From: Styela clava
Taxonomy: Eukaryota; Chordata; Ascidiacea; Stolidobranchia; Styelidae
Direction: 5' to 3'
DNA length: 64,000 bases
NCBI RefSeq assembly: GCF_964204865.1
Contig: NC_135255.1
Span: forward strand, 8,399,135 to 8,463,134
A program made the translations under genes and the position numbers. A model generated the notes under the pieces. That model saw nothing but the letters and a program-made list of their open reading frames with translations. It did no database searches and was not told where the DNA came from. Below, piece after piece: positions 35,481 through 48,200 of this stretch. Positions within the stretch are counted from its first letter, which is position 1. Every line of letters begins with the position of its first letter.

Positions 35481-36833
35481 CTTGCATACTTGAGACACAG
35501 TATCCATTATCATTTTAATTCCCAGCATTATGTTCTACAATCCACGTTTTATACTTCTAAAATTGTGCCAGAAATCTTCAATCGTCAAACCAGGGGGATG
35601 CCTAAGCATTCAAACTAGTATTCTTTGCTCTAAATTTGTTACGAGATACGATGTAAGTTAAATCGTATAAAACACTGTTTATTTGCTCGAAAATATTTTT
35701 TAAGATATTATTATAAGTGAAATAAATTAAAAATAAAATTAAGCTAACTTCCAGGGTTTGTTGAATATATCTCTGGTGATGCAAGTTTGATTTTTGCTGA
35801 TGTTAGACTTGGCACCAGCGTTTAAATTTCAAAGGTAAAACCCGCCAGTCGAAATTATGAACCAAAACAACTTGAAGTCGTATGGAACGGACTTGATTAA
35901 ACATTTCTCCGACGTCGTGGCGCTGGTTGATCACGAATTACGCAAAATAGCCCTTGGTCATTCTGCAATTTACCCAGATTATTTTCTAGCATATATATTC
36001 TAGAATCTAGACTTAGTCTCTGAGAATAATTCATCTCTTTTATTTTGTGTTCGACATATTCTCTTCGAATGAGACTCTGACCAAGTTTGAATAATATGCT
36101 ACTGAAAAGAATGCGTGATTTACTTTTAACCCTGCTTAAAATTTAGCATGTTTTTCTACTTTTGTTACAAATAAAACAGCACAAATTAACTACATTTTTC
36201 ACAGTGTACATAAAAACGAATCTCCGTGAATTCAGCATGTTACATTTCATGCAACTACGTTTGGTGGTATTACATTAGAATTTACATAAATATTTGTAAT
36301 CTACATATTTCACAGTGTACGCTATGCTATAGTTTATGTATATATGAAGAAAATTTGCAGTATTACATTAAAATGCATGTGGACGATCTGTTTGACAATT
36401 GACTTTTGCTTGATTTTACATATGAACGTCTACTTTCATTCGGAGGTCGGAATTTCGCCATCGCTATATATCCTAACTCTGATGTGAATACCAGTCTTCT
36501 GTTGGTGGTTATAACAAGGTCAAGCACTGGTGCATACACATAGTGAGCCCCAAGAAGTTCTCCTGAAATAGAAATAAACAACTGAAGTTATTTCTACGTA
36601 ATTGTTTCCTGTGCATATTAGCAAAGGCCACAAAAACGCAAAAAAAGTACAAAAAACAAAACAGTGAACATACGCTGCATTTTCCAAATAGGAAGTGTAA
36701 CATTTATTGTGACGTAATGAATCCGCAATACAATTGATGATTTAAGAAATCTTGCTATAATGACGTCACAATTGAATTCCCAATTTTTACACAATTTCTA
36801 TTTCATTTTGCGACAATTCACACGAAAGGAAAG

Positions 36834-39800
36834 ATGTCAGGGTGTATCGAAGGCAAACCGCATGATCGGGTGAGTTAAATAACAAATTGTAGTTGAATGA
36901 ATACCTTCTAAAGACCATTCTCTGTCTATTAGATAGACTACAGTTCTCACCTAACTTTACCCCATTACTACCGCAGTAGATTCTACCTCTTAAATTCGAA
37001 AACGCATTGCATAAATAAGCGCATTCTAAAAGGATTCAATGCTACCATATGTCGATAGGCAAGGATGAGAGCAAACAGAAACACGACCTAAATTCGTAGG
37101 TAATCTCAATGGTTTGTTGGCACTTGATAATGTTTTTCGTCTCACTTCAGGAAATACCAACGATCACTCACTTCTCGTCATTTGATAAAGGGGATATGGG
37201 CGTCGAAACTCAAAAAGAAAGGTGAAATTTATATTATTTATTGCGATGTGTTATAATTTTAATTTTTCAATTAATGGCAGTTGATGGAGTTGTATGTTTG
37301 TGTTTTATCCAGTGACAGCTTTCGCGTTGATGAAAACGATAAAAATATTCCGAAGACAATACGGAGCATATTGGAATTGTATACGAAAGATGTGATAGTC
37401 GAGGTAGATGACCTTGTATTATTTTTACTAATATTACTATATTAAAAAAATCAAAATTTCATGTGGTCAAGTTGATCTAGTCTAGTATATATACTACATT
37501 GAATACGTACGTACTCCAATAGATATAAGTGGTAATATTCTTAGCATAACTGGCAAACGTCGGTGCGGCTAAATGCAACTTGTTCGTTTATTCACGTCCA
37601 GGTAACGACATATTGAAGTATGATTGTACTTCTCTTATAGCTTTCTTATTTTATTTATATTAAGAAATAAAGTAATAGCCCTCTAGCGAAATATACAATC
37701 TTTCACTACTGAAAATTTCAAAGCGATTGGTCCGGTATAGGTAATGAAAAAAGTAATTTTTTTTACAATAACAAGACGGGAGAATGACTGACATGAACAA
37801 CGAGATAACGATCAGAGATCGCCGGCTTATCGATCTAGCGGCGTGTATCCTTGGTCTGACTCGATAGCGACACCGCTGTCCCATCACTAATTAATTAATA
37901 ACTCGCTAATTATACGACATAATTCATCCAAAATCAATAAGCTTCTGGTCCGAGATATGATGATTGCAAATGTAAAATTTAGAGCAAATTCAACCTCGCT
38001 TTCGTGAGATATCGCGTGTATCTAACAAACAAACAGACAAATACCTATCAACATACTTACCGATCAAGATCGATAAGTAACGACATCGATAAGTAACGAC
38101 AAGATCGATAAGTAACAACAATATATATAATACCAAAACGATCCATATGTACACTTCCGTATGGATTGTCCAATAATAACAATAGTTGATACTACAGAAG
38201 CCGAATTTAAATTATCCGGATAGTGAGTTTTTTTAGACCAATGTGAAAATACTATTCTGAAACTGTTCAGGCAATAATCACGAGTATGAAAATTGGAGAA
38301 AGCCGTGAATATTCATTTTCAATGAGAGGTTTATTCCATTGTCAATGTTGTTTGAACTCTTGGAGAAAAGGAAATAAAGATGCACCTTCTTGTTGTGTGG
38401 AGGTATTTATAGTTAAAATTTTCCAATAGTTAAAATTTTCCAGTAGTATATTAGTTGCGTCAAATATTTTTGATCTCTTTTCAATTTCTAATCTATAAAA
38501 GTAGAATTTTGAGAACCTTTCAAAATTGGGCTAAGCGTATTCTTGAACTTGAAAAAGTAAAACATAATCAAATATCCTTATTTATCAAGCAAGCTACACT
38601 GGCCCAAGATCATCTTGTACATCTGGGCAACCAGGAAGCTCGACATATTATCAAATTACTTTCTGATGAATGCTTCACTGATGATTCCTCCGTCGCGGAC
38701 GTTTTAAATTCAATCAATGAACACGAAGAAGACGGGGAATTTCGAATTCTATCGAGTAAAGGTCGGTTGGTTTTAATGATTTACAATCAAGACTACATTT
38801 AAATGATTTACAACCAATGTTTCGTTTAAATTTTTGAAAAATGATTAGAAAAATTTTAGATTAGATTTTGAAAATGACAAGAAGAAATAATGACCCACAG
38901 TATAGCAGTATCCTATGAGAGGATGAGCTGGTAAATCTGTCCCACTACTGTAGGAATACACTGTAAAGCTTCATCTAATCACTAAGTTTTCTAAAAAAAA
39001 TGGCGCCGACTGGCCTGGCGCAATGCTAAAATAAAAATAAAAATTCGAGTAAGTCGTTGAGCACCACAGGACATGAACATAGGCGAAAATATATATATAT
39101 ATGATAGTAGTTGTATCGTTCATATTAAAGTACTAAAAATTGAAATCGATTGATTGGGGTCCAAACAAAAACAAGAAAAAGAATTTTTCAAAACGATTGA
39201 GATACACCTCATGTTCAATAAATCAGGTGATAACGAACAATCTTTCCATTCAGCTCTAGAACCACCAGCGAACTATTTCAGTCCCGTGTTGATGACTTCA
39301 CAAAGTGGCAAGACCATCTCAGGAAGTTTCAATTTTATTCCAACAACAAGGGAACGAAATTCGATTCTATTTTCACCCACATTTAATGGCGCATACAAGG
39401 GGAGAAGAAAATCAAAAAATCCACAAATTATTCCTATTTACGAAGAGAATACATTTTCTTGCTCACGACATTCCAAAAAGAAATTGTTTTGTTTAGCTAG
39501 CGGTCAACCGATTGATTTTACTACGATATTTAGTACAGGACTGCTGGCGCTATGTGAAAATAGACAATTCTTTTTTTCTGGGAGAATGAGGCAAGACGTA
39601 TTTTTACCAGCATCGTGTGTAACAGACACCGGAATTATATACCAATGGAAGAAAAAGCACACAGGAATTGAAAATGAAAAATTTGAAAACGTCGGTGAAA
39701 TTTTTGTCAAAACCAAAAAGGCGTTTCCAGAGTTTGTACAAACCAACAGGGGCCAAAAATGCGAATGGAAATTTGTTTTGGATCGTAAACTTGCCGAATT

Positions 39801-42800
39801 ACCTGCAAAGTTTCTTCAGTATGAGGGAATAGACGAAGCGTATCGAAAACCTGGAATTTTGACGGTCTACATTGGCGGACAAATAGATGAAGAAGGGGCA
39901 TTACAGCCTAAAAACAAATTCCGCATCCCGTTATCCAAAAAAGGTATGAAACGGTATATTTTTTTGTTTTTTCTGAAACCTAAAAAAGGTAAAATAACTA
40001 GAATTTATATGTAAGAGGCTAGAATTGTTAAAATGACTTATTCATTGTGTCTTACAACATCAATACTGGAGTTTGAAAAAAGTTTGAAGCTAATATTCAA
40101 TTTCTAGGTAAACTCCGAATATGGCCTAGAACTGGTGGCTTTCATAAAATTGTTTATGAAACATTTTCGGACTTTGAAACAGAATCTAGCATTTTTTCGC
40201 ATGAAGATTCGCATGTAGCTGATTCTAACGATGAATTGGACATCGAAAACTTGACAGTAAGCACGTAAAACAGTATCGTTGAGTATTGATCATACATGGA
40301 GAACAACAATATGTGCATGGAGGCAAAATGTTCTGCGGCGTTCAAAATTAATACTTGAATCAGATTTTTCGGAAGATGCATATCAAAATGAATTTCTAAA
40401 ATCAAAGTCTAGATATCTACATAATTTTCTTTCCATATTTCTCTGATTTATAACATAATTGGGTCCATGCCAAATAAATTGAGACAGCCTTGATATGATT
40501 TGCTACCTGCATCCATATCAACAAACATGTGATGATTAAATGTTCAGCAGCCTTTCAACAACCAAGAAATTTTATTATCAGAGTATGCTAGTTGTTACAA
40601 AACAGTGTAATTAATTTCATATCAACAATACTTCTGCAACACTGGAATGTACCTGTCGATCGGTCAATGCTAGTTTTTTTTGTACACATAGTACAGAAAA
40701 ATGGGCGGATTAGTATTCCGTAAATGTTGTGTTGCTATTTATTTTTTTAAATTTTACTAATTATTTTTCTTCTTTTGCCATAACAGTTACAACCTTCTGG
40801 TACACCAGCTCCTGCAGTAGATTCAACAGGCAGATCATCAAGGAATATTAACAATGAATCCCCAAGTTCAAATTCTTTGCGAAATATGGATTCAGACAGA
40901 AGGTATTGCGTATATAGTGTGGTATTCGTTTATTCTTTTGTATATACAGAAATGACCAATTCACACTGATTCAGTACAAAAATGCTAACATGGCGGCATC
41001 ATAAGTAAATTAAATAAGAAGTTAGTTTCGTGAGCGCCCTAATTACACACTTCGGCATAAATTTACGACCTCATTGCTCAACTGGTCTACTCCCATTTTT
41101 GTTCAGAAGCTAAGTTTTTCTGATGAATATATCTTTGAAAAATTCATGAATCAAATCTTCAATTTCATTTTTCTTTTTTAAAATGTCTCGTAACTCGCTG
41201 TTTTTCTATATGAAATGTAGTGTGTAATCAGACATTACATACTTATACTAGCACAACACAAATAAAAACTGTGATATTGATTCTCTAATAACAGTTTTGG
41301 ACGCACACCCAGCGTCGTATCGTTTCGCGAAATAGATAGCGTCAGTGAAAGAGAACTTCTCCAGAAGAGATCCAAGAATCTTCTTACCAGAAATCAAGAC
41401 GTTATAAATACCACAGTAAAAAACAGAACAGGAAAACCGACGACAAAACCGGGATCACTCGCGGATAGCGCTTCGGGTAAGGGAATTCTGATTGTACCTA
41501 CTTATCTTGACTTATTCTACGAAAGATCTGTAGTCAGATAAATGTAAAGAGTTTGAAATAGACTGATATTGGGAAATTTAAATTATTTATTGGACAGCAC
41601 GTAGAGTTGTCCTCTCTTGCTATTATTACTTATCGATCTCAAGATCATTAAGTATGTTGATAGGTTTGTTTTTTGTCTGTTTGTTTGTTTGTCTGTTAGA
41701 TACACGTGATATCTCACAAAAGCGAGGTTGAATCTGCTACAAATTTTGCATGTGCATTCATCATAGTTCGGAACAGAAGCCTATTGATTTTCGATGAATT
41801 ATGTCGTATAAATAGCGAGGTATTAATTAATTAGTGATGGGACACACGGTGTCGTTATGGAGTAAGAGCGCTGTTTTGGAGGATCCCCTAACCTCCGATC
41901 GATAAGTTTTTAGTCTCCGACCGATATTCTCGTTATGAGAATTATTAAATTTAATCTTTTAACGCTTCGTATACTCAGCGGCCAAAGGCCAAGGAGAAAC
42001 CACTCAAATTACTCCGAGACCAGTTACAATGAGTCAGAGACGAGAATCTACAGTAATATCAAACACCAAATTTCAGGTATGTAAATTTTCAATACGAGAA
42101 ATGTTATAGTATGTAATTTATAGCGTTTAAATTAGGGCAGTTAGTAAAGAATGGTGGTGTTGAAGACCATGAGGTGGCTATATATACAAATCGCTGGTGT
42201 GTTTATTGCAGAATTACGACTCGAGTTCGTATAGTACAGGACAACCAAACAAAGTAACAAGTTCACAGACTGGAGTTGGGAATCGAACAAGCGCCAGAAA
42301 TTTTGATCCTTCAAAGAAAAGAAGTACAATTCTCGGAGAAGGTGGGTTATGTATAGAACAGTATGTATTAACATAAGTTGTAGAGGCTCCAATTGACTTA
42401 CAAAAGCTTTTTTGATTCAGTTTTCCAACTTTCCAGGTTCGAAAGCTACAACTCCTTCGACATTCGCAAGACAAAGGGAAATTCAGAAGAAAGTGAGGAA
42501 AGAAAAGGACGAAGTTAAAGCAAAATACCAGGATGCAGCTCATCACAGTATACGATCTGGTACAGAACCGGACAATTTGACTTTGGGAGTTACTAAGACG
42601 AGTGCAGCCGCTTTGACAGCGATGGAACAAGCAGCTCTGGAACAACAAAATACTGATGCAAAAATACCGGTAATGAAAGCACACACGGGTGAAATACAGG
42701 TGCCAAAACCGAGACGAAAAGCACGCAAAGGAGCTGCGTCAAAAATGAAAGTTGATGATTTACTGACAAGCATTGAAGATGAAATACCACAGGCTGATAC

Positions 42801-44226
42801 AAAAGAGGTGTTTTTTGTTTTAATGTATTTTTATTGAATAATCGGTACATTTTCCAGTAACCCAGGTCTCCCGTAAACAGAATGGTAATAATGGTATTCG
42901 TAAAATAACTGCGACACATTAAAAGTGTTAAATGATCAGGTGAATTATTTCGTCTTTGAATAGAAACTTGGTAGCAGTCTGATAATTAGAAAATGATGTG
43001 GGCCACTCACTATTCAGAGGCAGTTGCGGTAGTTGTAAGGAATATAATATATATGTGTTGAAAATATCCATTAATACTTTGGCTATGGTTTGTAAAATAT
43101 CTGTATTTCACGATTGTAATGAACATAGATTAAGAAGCAGTAGTTTGAAGTGCATGGGCTGGGTTGGGAAAATTTATGATGCGTTGTATATATGACAAAT
43201 AGCTTGTTATGAATCTACAGAAAATAATCGATCCCTTGTTGGAGGACATCCCATCGGAATTCATCGACGATTTTTTCTTGAGCGACGACGAAGATTACAA
43301 TTTTTCCGACTTGTCCAGCTTGTCAGATTCAGAAGAGGAAGGTGGAAGTAAAAGCAAGAAAAATAAAAGCACATTCTTCCCATTTTTGGACGGAATGACT
43401 GTTCTGAATTTCACTGAAAGTTTTAGTTTTTCTTACTTCATGATGCCAGGATACGTAAAAGAGAAAAACAGTAAGGTATGTGGACAAAAGAACAATGCTC
43501 AAATAGATGGACACGGTAGCGTATCGGTACCGGTAAGGCCTTGACTAGGCACCGAGCTGGATTTAAATGATCGGCAGGCAAGCGTGGCAAAATAATATGT
43601 TTCCATACCGCATAAAATGTGTTCCAATGTATCAAAATAATGCAGCAAAATTTGGAAGAAATATACTTGGAATTCAGAAAAACGTTAAAAAAAGTAGGCC
43701 TAAGAGCCCCCCAGCCACTTCGTCCATCCTCAAGTAGGCTACTGAAAGTTAGAAATCGATTGGTCGATTTGTTGTGGAGAAAGGCGATTTTCCCTAAAAC
43801 AATGATCCCTCTGTGCACTCCATATCCAATTATTGAAATAATATGACTAATATTACTTAAACCGTAAAAAAACACCAATGGGTAAGTACGGCATTGTCGC
43901 GAACTATCGTTACTCGTTTACTGATAAACATTATGTTCCATCAAATATTTACAAAACTGTCTTGTGCATTTAATATTCCCTTTTTTCGGACGTTACTACA
44001 CGCTATTTTATTGGCCAAATCCTGTTTTTAATCATGACAACGGAAATGAATTTTTATATAGATCAAAAAAGGAATGCTCAAGCTACCTGTTATTGAGGCA
44101 TCGAAAATAAGAAATGATGAAAAGAAATCCGAACGACGAAAGAGCAAAACCAAGACAGGTTTGATGAAAAGAATTGACAAATTGAACAAATTTGAAGGAG
44201 CAACCGACGCTCGTATGAGGCAGTGA
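36834..44226 (+). CDS. Unrecognised 14-exon gene, about 956 residues
   Basis: Modelled exons: 36834-36869, 37151-37221, 37313-37403, 38271-38402, 38455-38761, 39176-39943, 40108-40256, 40787-40902, 41295-41476, 41979-42076, 42212-42341, 42437-42807, 43221-43475, 44062-44226. All joins keep one frame. Exon 4 has a cysteine cluster (FHCQCCLNSW, then CC eleven residues on). Exon 6 (256 residues) looks globular, with seven more cysteines. Exons 8-12 are Ser/Thr/Arg-rich and low-complexity, probably disordered. Exon 13 has an acidic run (LSDDEDYNFSDLSS). The last exon is strongly basic (KKSERRKSKTKTG). No family is recognised, so no function is proposed. The weakest edges are the start of exon 5, the exon 5 donor (GTCGGT) and the exon 6 start. 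The gene could also be two genes joined wrongly between exons 5 and 6. Confidence 0.65.
37660..38190. repeat. Composite repeat: family A fragment, family B copy, short tandem repeat
   Basis: 37660-37790 matches family A (CTCTAGCGAAATATACAATC, AAGCGATTGGTCCGG). 37850-38066 is a family B copy, the reverse complement of 41635-41870 (TAATTAATTAATAACTCGC, GAGATATCGCGTGTATCTAA). 38067-38118 holds about three units of GATCGATAAGTAACGACA. 38125-38180 is again family A 3' end (AAAACGATCCATATGTACAC). All lie in the intron between exons 3 and 4 of the unrecognised gene. Confidence 0.7.
41600..41900. repeat. Family B repeat copy, inverted relative to 37850-38066
   Basis: AAGTATGTTGATAGGT, GTCTGTTTGTTTGTTTGTC, GATACACGTGATATCTCAC, AAAGCGAGGTTGAAT, GATGAATTATGTCGTATAA and TAATTAATTAGTGATGGGAC match the reverse complement of 37850-38066 over about 230 bp with few gaps. 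It lies in the intron between exons 9 and 10 of the unrecognised gene. Confidence 0.8.
43485..43860. repeat. Copy of interspersed repeat family A, nearly full length
   Basis: Ordered blocks: ACAATGCTCAAATAGATGG, TATCGGTACCGGTAAGGCC, TAGGCACCGAGCTGG, TGATCGGCAGGCAAGCG, then GAAATCGATTGGTCG, GGAGAAAGGCGATTTTCCC and a degenerate TGTGCACTCCATATCCAATT end. It lies in the last intron of the unrecognised gene and links the 5' half seen at 30318 with the 3' half seen at 35290. Confidence 0.75.
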
Positions 44227-44340
44227 CTGTCAAAATCAAAAAACTCTATTCATTGAGATATTTATAATGCACTCGTTCAATTTATTTGCAGCGAATGTGG
44301 TTCGCCATGATTTTTTGCTTTTGATGTGTGTGTATTTTGA

Positions 44341-44346
44341 AATAAA
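44341..44346 (+). terminator. Polyadenylation signal AATAAA of the unrecognised gene
   Basis: AATAAA occurs 115 bp after the TGA stop at 44224-44226, with a T/G-rich stretch following. Motif only. Confidence 0.55.
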
Positions 44347-44384
44347 AAGTTTTTGCACACTAGAAAATATTTCTTCCTATTTCT

Positions 44385-44780
44385 AACAAGACAGCGATGC
44401 TCAAATAAATGGGCACGAATCCCAAAACAAAGTATCACGGATATGCAATCTGTAAGCGTAGACTACCGGTACCGCAATTTTCACGACGTCGTCTGGCGAC
44501 TAATGCGAATGCGGAACCGCCACAGCATGCGCATTTTGCAATTTTGACGACATCATCACACACGAATTCCATAGAGTCCACTGAAATTTTCGAAATAAAT
44601 GAAAGTATTAGACTTCTAGCGAAAAATACAATTGAATTTAACCACTGAATTTCAACGCCATTGGTCCGATAGTTAAGGAGAAAGGCAATTTTTTCCATAA
44701 CAACGAGAAGAAAAAAATACTAACAACAACATATAACGAAACGATCCATTTGTACATTCCATGTCCATTAATAATATGAG
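44385..44780. repeat. Copy of interspersed repeat family A
   Basis: AAGACAGCGATGCTCAAATAA at the left is followed by a diverged middle, then CTTCTAGCGAAAAATACAAT, GCCATTGGTCCGATAGTTAA, GGAGAAAGGCAATTTTTTCC, ATAACGAAACGATCCATTTG and TACATTCCATGTCCATTAAT. It fills about half of the 1-kb space between the two convergent genes; 44781-45230 shows nothing else. Confidence 0.7.
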
Positions 44781-45230
44781 CTATTCTAACATCGCATGTT
44801 CATCTCGGCGGAGCAAGTATTATTAAAATGACCTAATGGCACGGTAATACAGCTTATCGTGCGATGACCGGTTTTTTCGAGTATGGTAATAGCTAACCAG
44901 CAGTTACTAGACATTCTAGATGCACGAAATTGGAATATAAAAGATTTCAATACTATTAAATAACGATACTCAATTTAAACAGCGTCAAAGAGTGAGAATA
45001 TTCAAGTTAAAAAGCACGCAATGTCAGACTGTAGCGCATCTTTGAACACGCGATTCTTAAAATACTAATAAGACAAGAGTTAGTCTCATAAAGGACACAG
45101 GTCGTGAAAACCAATCTCCCTGTTTTAGACAGCAGTGCTATCATTTGAAAGGCTCACATCACACATATCAGTCAAGTTGTATGTTGATATCAACTCAACT
45201 TGCTTTTGATCTACAATATAACAGAAATTA

Positions 45231-48200
45231 CTAATTCAAACCTGTTTCCGTGTCCCAAATAGTAATCGAACGTTCCTTTGATCCCGTGAAAAGATAATTA
45301 TCACCAGGAGAAAATTGTGCACAAGTGACTCCACTCTCAAGCAATGATTCAAAACGTAGTTCATGCTTTACCTTTGCGATACCATTCTACAACACATAAA
45401 AACATAAATTTAACATTTCAAATCGGTAACTCATAATTGAAAATAAAATTTTAAATTGAACTTTTATTCATTAAATTTACGACTGGACTAGGTTTCTGCA
45501 AAGTGTGGTCCGTGAAATGAAAAGTAGTTGTGTTAGAGGCTTCAACACTCACACAAACGTACACACTCTTTTATTAATGTGTGTAATGAATTATTTTACC
45601 ATTGGTTAAATTAAGTTTACTGCATCTGCAACATCAGTTTATATACGATTCCGGTAATTAGCTACTAGGATTGTTAATGAAGAATAATGGACATTTTTGA
45701 ACTATATTCAGCTCATAAATATTTAGGAATATTCAAAAATTTCATTAAACTAAATTAATCAGAAAACTTCATGTTTCTGTTTAAAGTTAAAAGTATAAAA
45801 TAAATCAATTTTCAATAAACGTTCAAAATTATTCGTTTATTTATTAAAAACCGCATAAAATAAAACTAGTAAAGATTGGTTATTCAATCCAAAAATTATT
45901 TATAGTCTCCTGCAATGAATGTAAATCCAGCGTCTGTATTGACTATAGAATACAGAAAAATAGTGCGAGCCGTACTCTAGTAAAAAATTTCAATATGTAA
46001 TTAACTCTTGAATTGATATATATAGAAACTACCTTCAACGTCCATATTCTTCGAACTCGTCCCGTTGATCCAGAAAATAGAAGGTTATCATTGTTGCTCA
46101 CAGCTATACAGGTAATAGAATTCTGGTGACTCGAAAACGCCCCACTTTCACGATATTGCCCTTCGTTATTTTTAGAGTAAAGAAAAAGACATCCAGTACT
46201 AGTTCCAAGAATAATAGCATTTTCTATCGCACGTATCGCTGTAACGTTGCCAATTTCTTTGGCTTTGCTCAAGCTTATTCGTCGGGATATTGTCAAATCA
46301 TCAGCATTTAGTAAGAGAATGCTGGAAGCGGTCTTCTCGTCAGAAGATTTAATGACAGCTCCAATGTATTTTTCATCTTTCGGAATAAAAATTAGGATAA
46401 CGTGGATTCCTTCCTCAAAAAAACTTGATTGTTCCTCCATTTTAGGACAATTTGGCAAATCCTTAGTATCTTCATTCATGAATGAAATATCATTGCCAAA
46501 CTTCATGACTTTTCCATTCATTTGCAAAACAATTACACTTTGGCCTTGGTTAGAGAATTTCACTGATTTGACAGCATGAGAGTCTAAGCCGGGTATAATC
46601 TGAATGTTTTCATTTGATTCTTTTATATTATTAACGTCTTCAATGCACTGTGTGACCACTTTTCCATCTTTTTCATAAGTTATATATTTTCCATCCGAAC
46701 TCAGTGTGTTTGTTGTTTCCTCAAGTTGCAAGCTAGGATGCGGTGGTATAACATCTTCTGTGCGTAGATCCCATAGTTTAAGATAAAACATCTGAATTAA
46801 GTAAATTTTGATCAAATAAGAGCAAAAACAGAAATAATTGGGTTTGTTGAAATTACTCTATATTGTATCTTTGAGTGGTGTTCCTTCTATAGGGGAATTT
46901 CGGTACTTAAGTACTAGAAAGCAGAAAAATATTTAAATTCTGCTATATTAATAATGACATCGATATGAACACACTCGACAACGCGACGTCGCGCAGTGCG
47001 GACGTCTTTGTGAGCATAAACCTGGATACAAACTATCTTCTTTTTGTGGAAGAAACTGGATACAACACTACATTAATACGGTGAGATCGTTTCTTTATAT
47101 TCGATCTGTATATATTGCTGTATATAAAGTGCAATTGACTGAAATCCGGTACAAATTTTCTTTTGGAGAGTGAACGTTTATTACGGATAAAGCTGTTTTA
47201 TGTTATAAGATGGACGGCGATGAATCGCCAACTTCTTCCGGAGTGAAAAGGAAGGGGGACGATAGTAATTCTAATGCCCAAAGTAAAGTAAAAATTAACA
47301 CAATAAGTCAAGAAAATGACGTTATTCAAAAAACAATGGCGAGTACTAAACTACCGTATGAGGAGGCAAAGAACCACATTAAGCAAACTATTTCAGAAAC
47401 TGCGCAATTTTCGGCAAATGATTTTCCGGCTCTTCCCAGTAAAGTTCCTTTTCAAGGAAGTACACCTGTCCTTATGATTAGAAAGTCGAAAGATATATTG
47501 TCATCAGATAAGTCATCTCAACAAGCGCCTATTATAGGCCAATTTAGTCGCCCCAATTCGAAAGAAGTAAATGAAGATAAGAATGCACCTATATCTCTGG
47601 ACCCAATACATTTTTTCGCATTTATCGCAGAAGTCATAAAAAATACGCTGGAGGTTTCTCAAAGTGGAAAAGAATGTGATGTTTACGCTATTGTCTCGAT
47701 GTCCGCTGGCGCTCAATTTGGATTCGATGTCGACGCTGGCAACCTTAAAAATGCAATAAAACAACATTCAACCAAAAAGTAAAATTAACTATCATCCAAT
47801 GGAATTGCCGTAGTATATACCGGAAACTAGGTGAATTGAAAAACTTTATTAGTGCTTCACACCCGAAACCTGACGTAATAGCCATCCAAGAAAGCAATCT
47901 CACACCAAAGTATAATCCTAGCATACCAGGGTATACCCTAGTACGCAAAGATAGATTGATTAGTAAAGGTGGTGGCATCTTATTTGTTATAAAAAATAAT
48001 ATATCTTTTGTTGAAATACCTTTACAACCTCTAAATGGCGCAGAAGCTCAAAGTGTCAGTTTGGGAAATCTTAAGATAGTCAATGTATACGTCCCACCTG
48101 ATGTTAGAATTTCTTAATATGCCTTCGAACGATTTTTTGATCAATTTTCACGACAAACAGTTTTTTGTGGGGATTTTAATTCACATCATTTCTTGTGGGG

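Noticed and set aside
47771..47790. A programmed -1 frameshift site in the LINE
   Set aside because: The A-run does not form a canonical slippery heptamer in the ORF1 phase; kept only as an open question.
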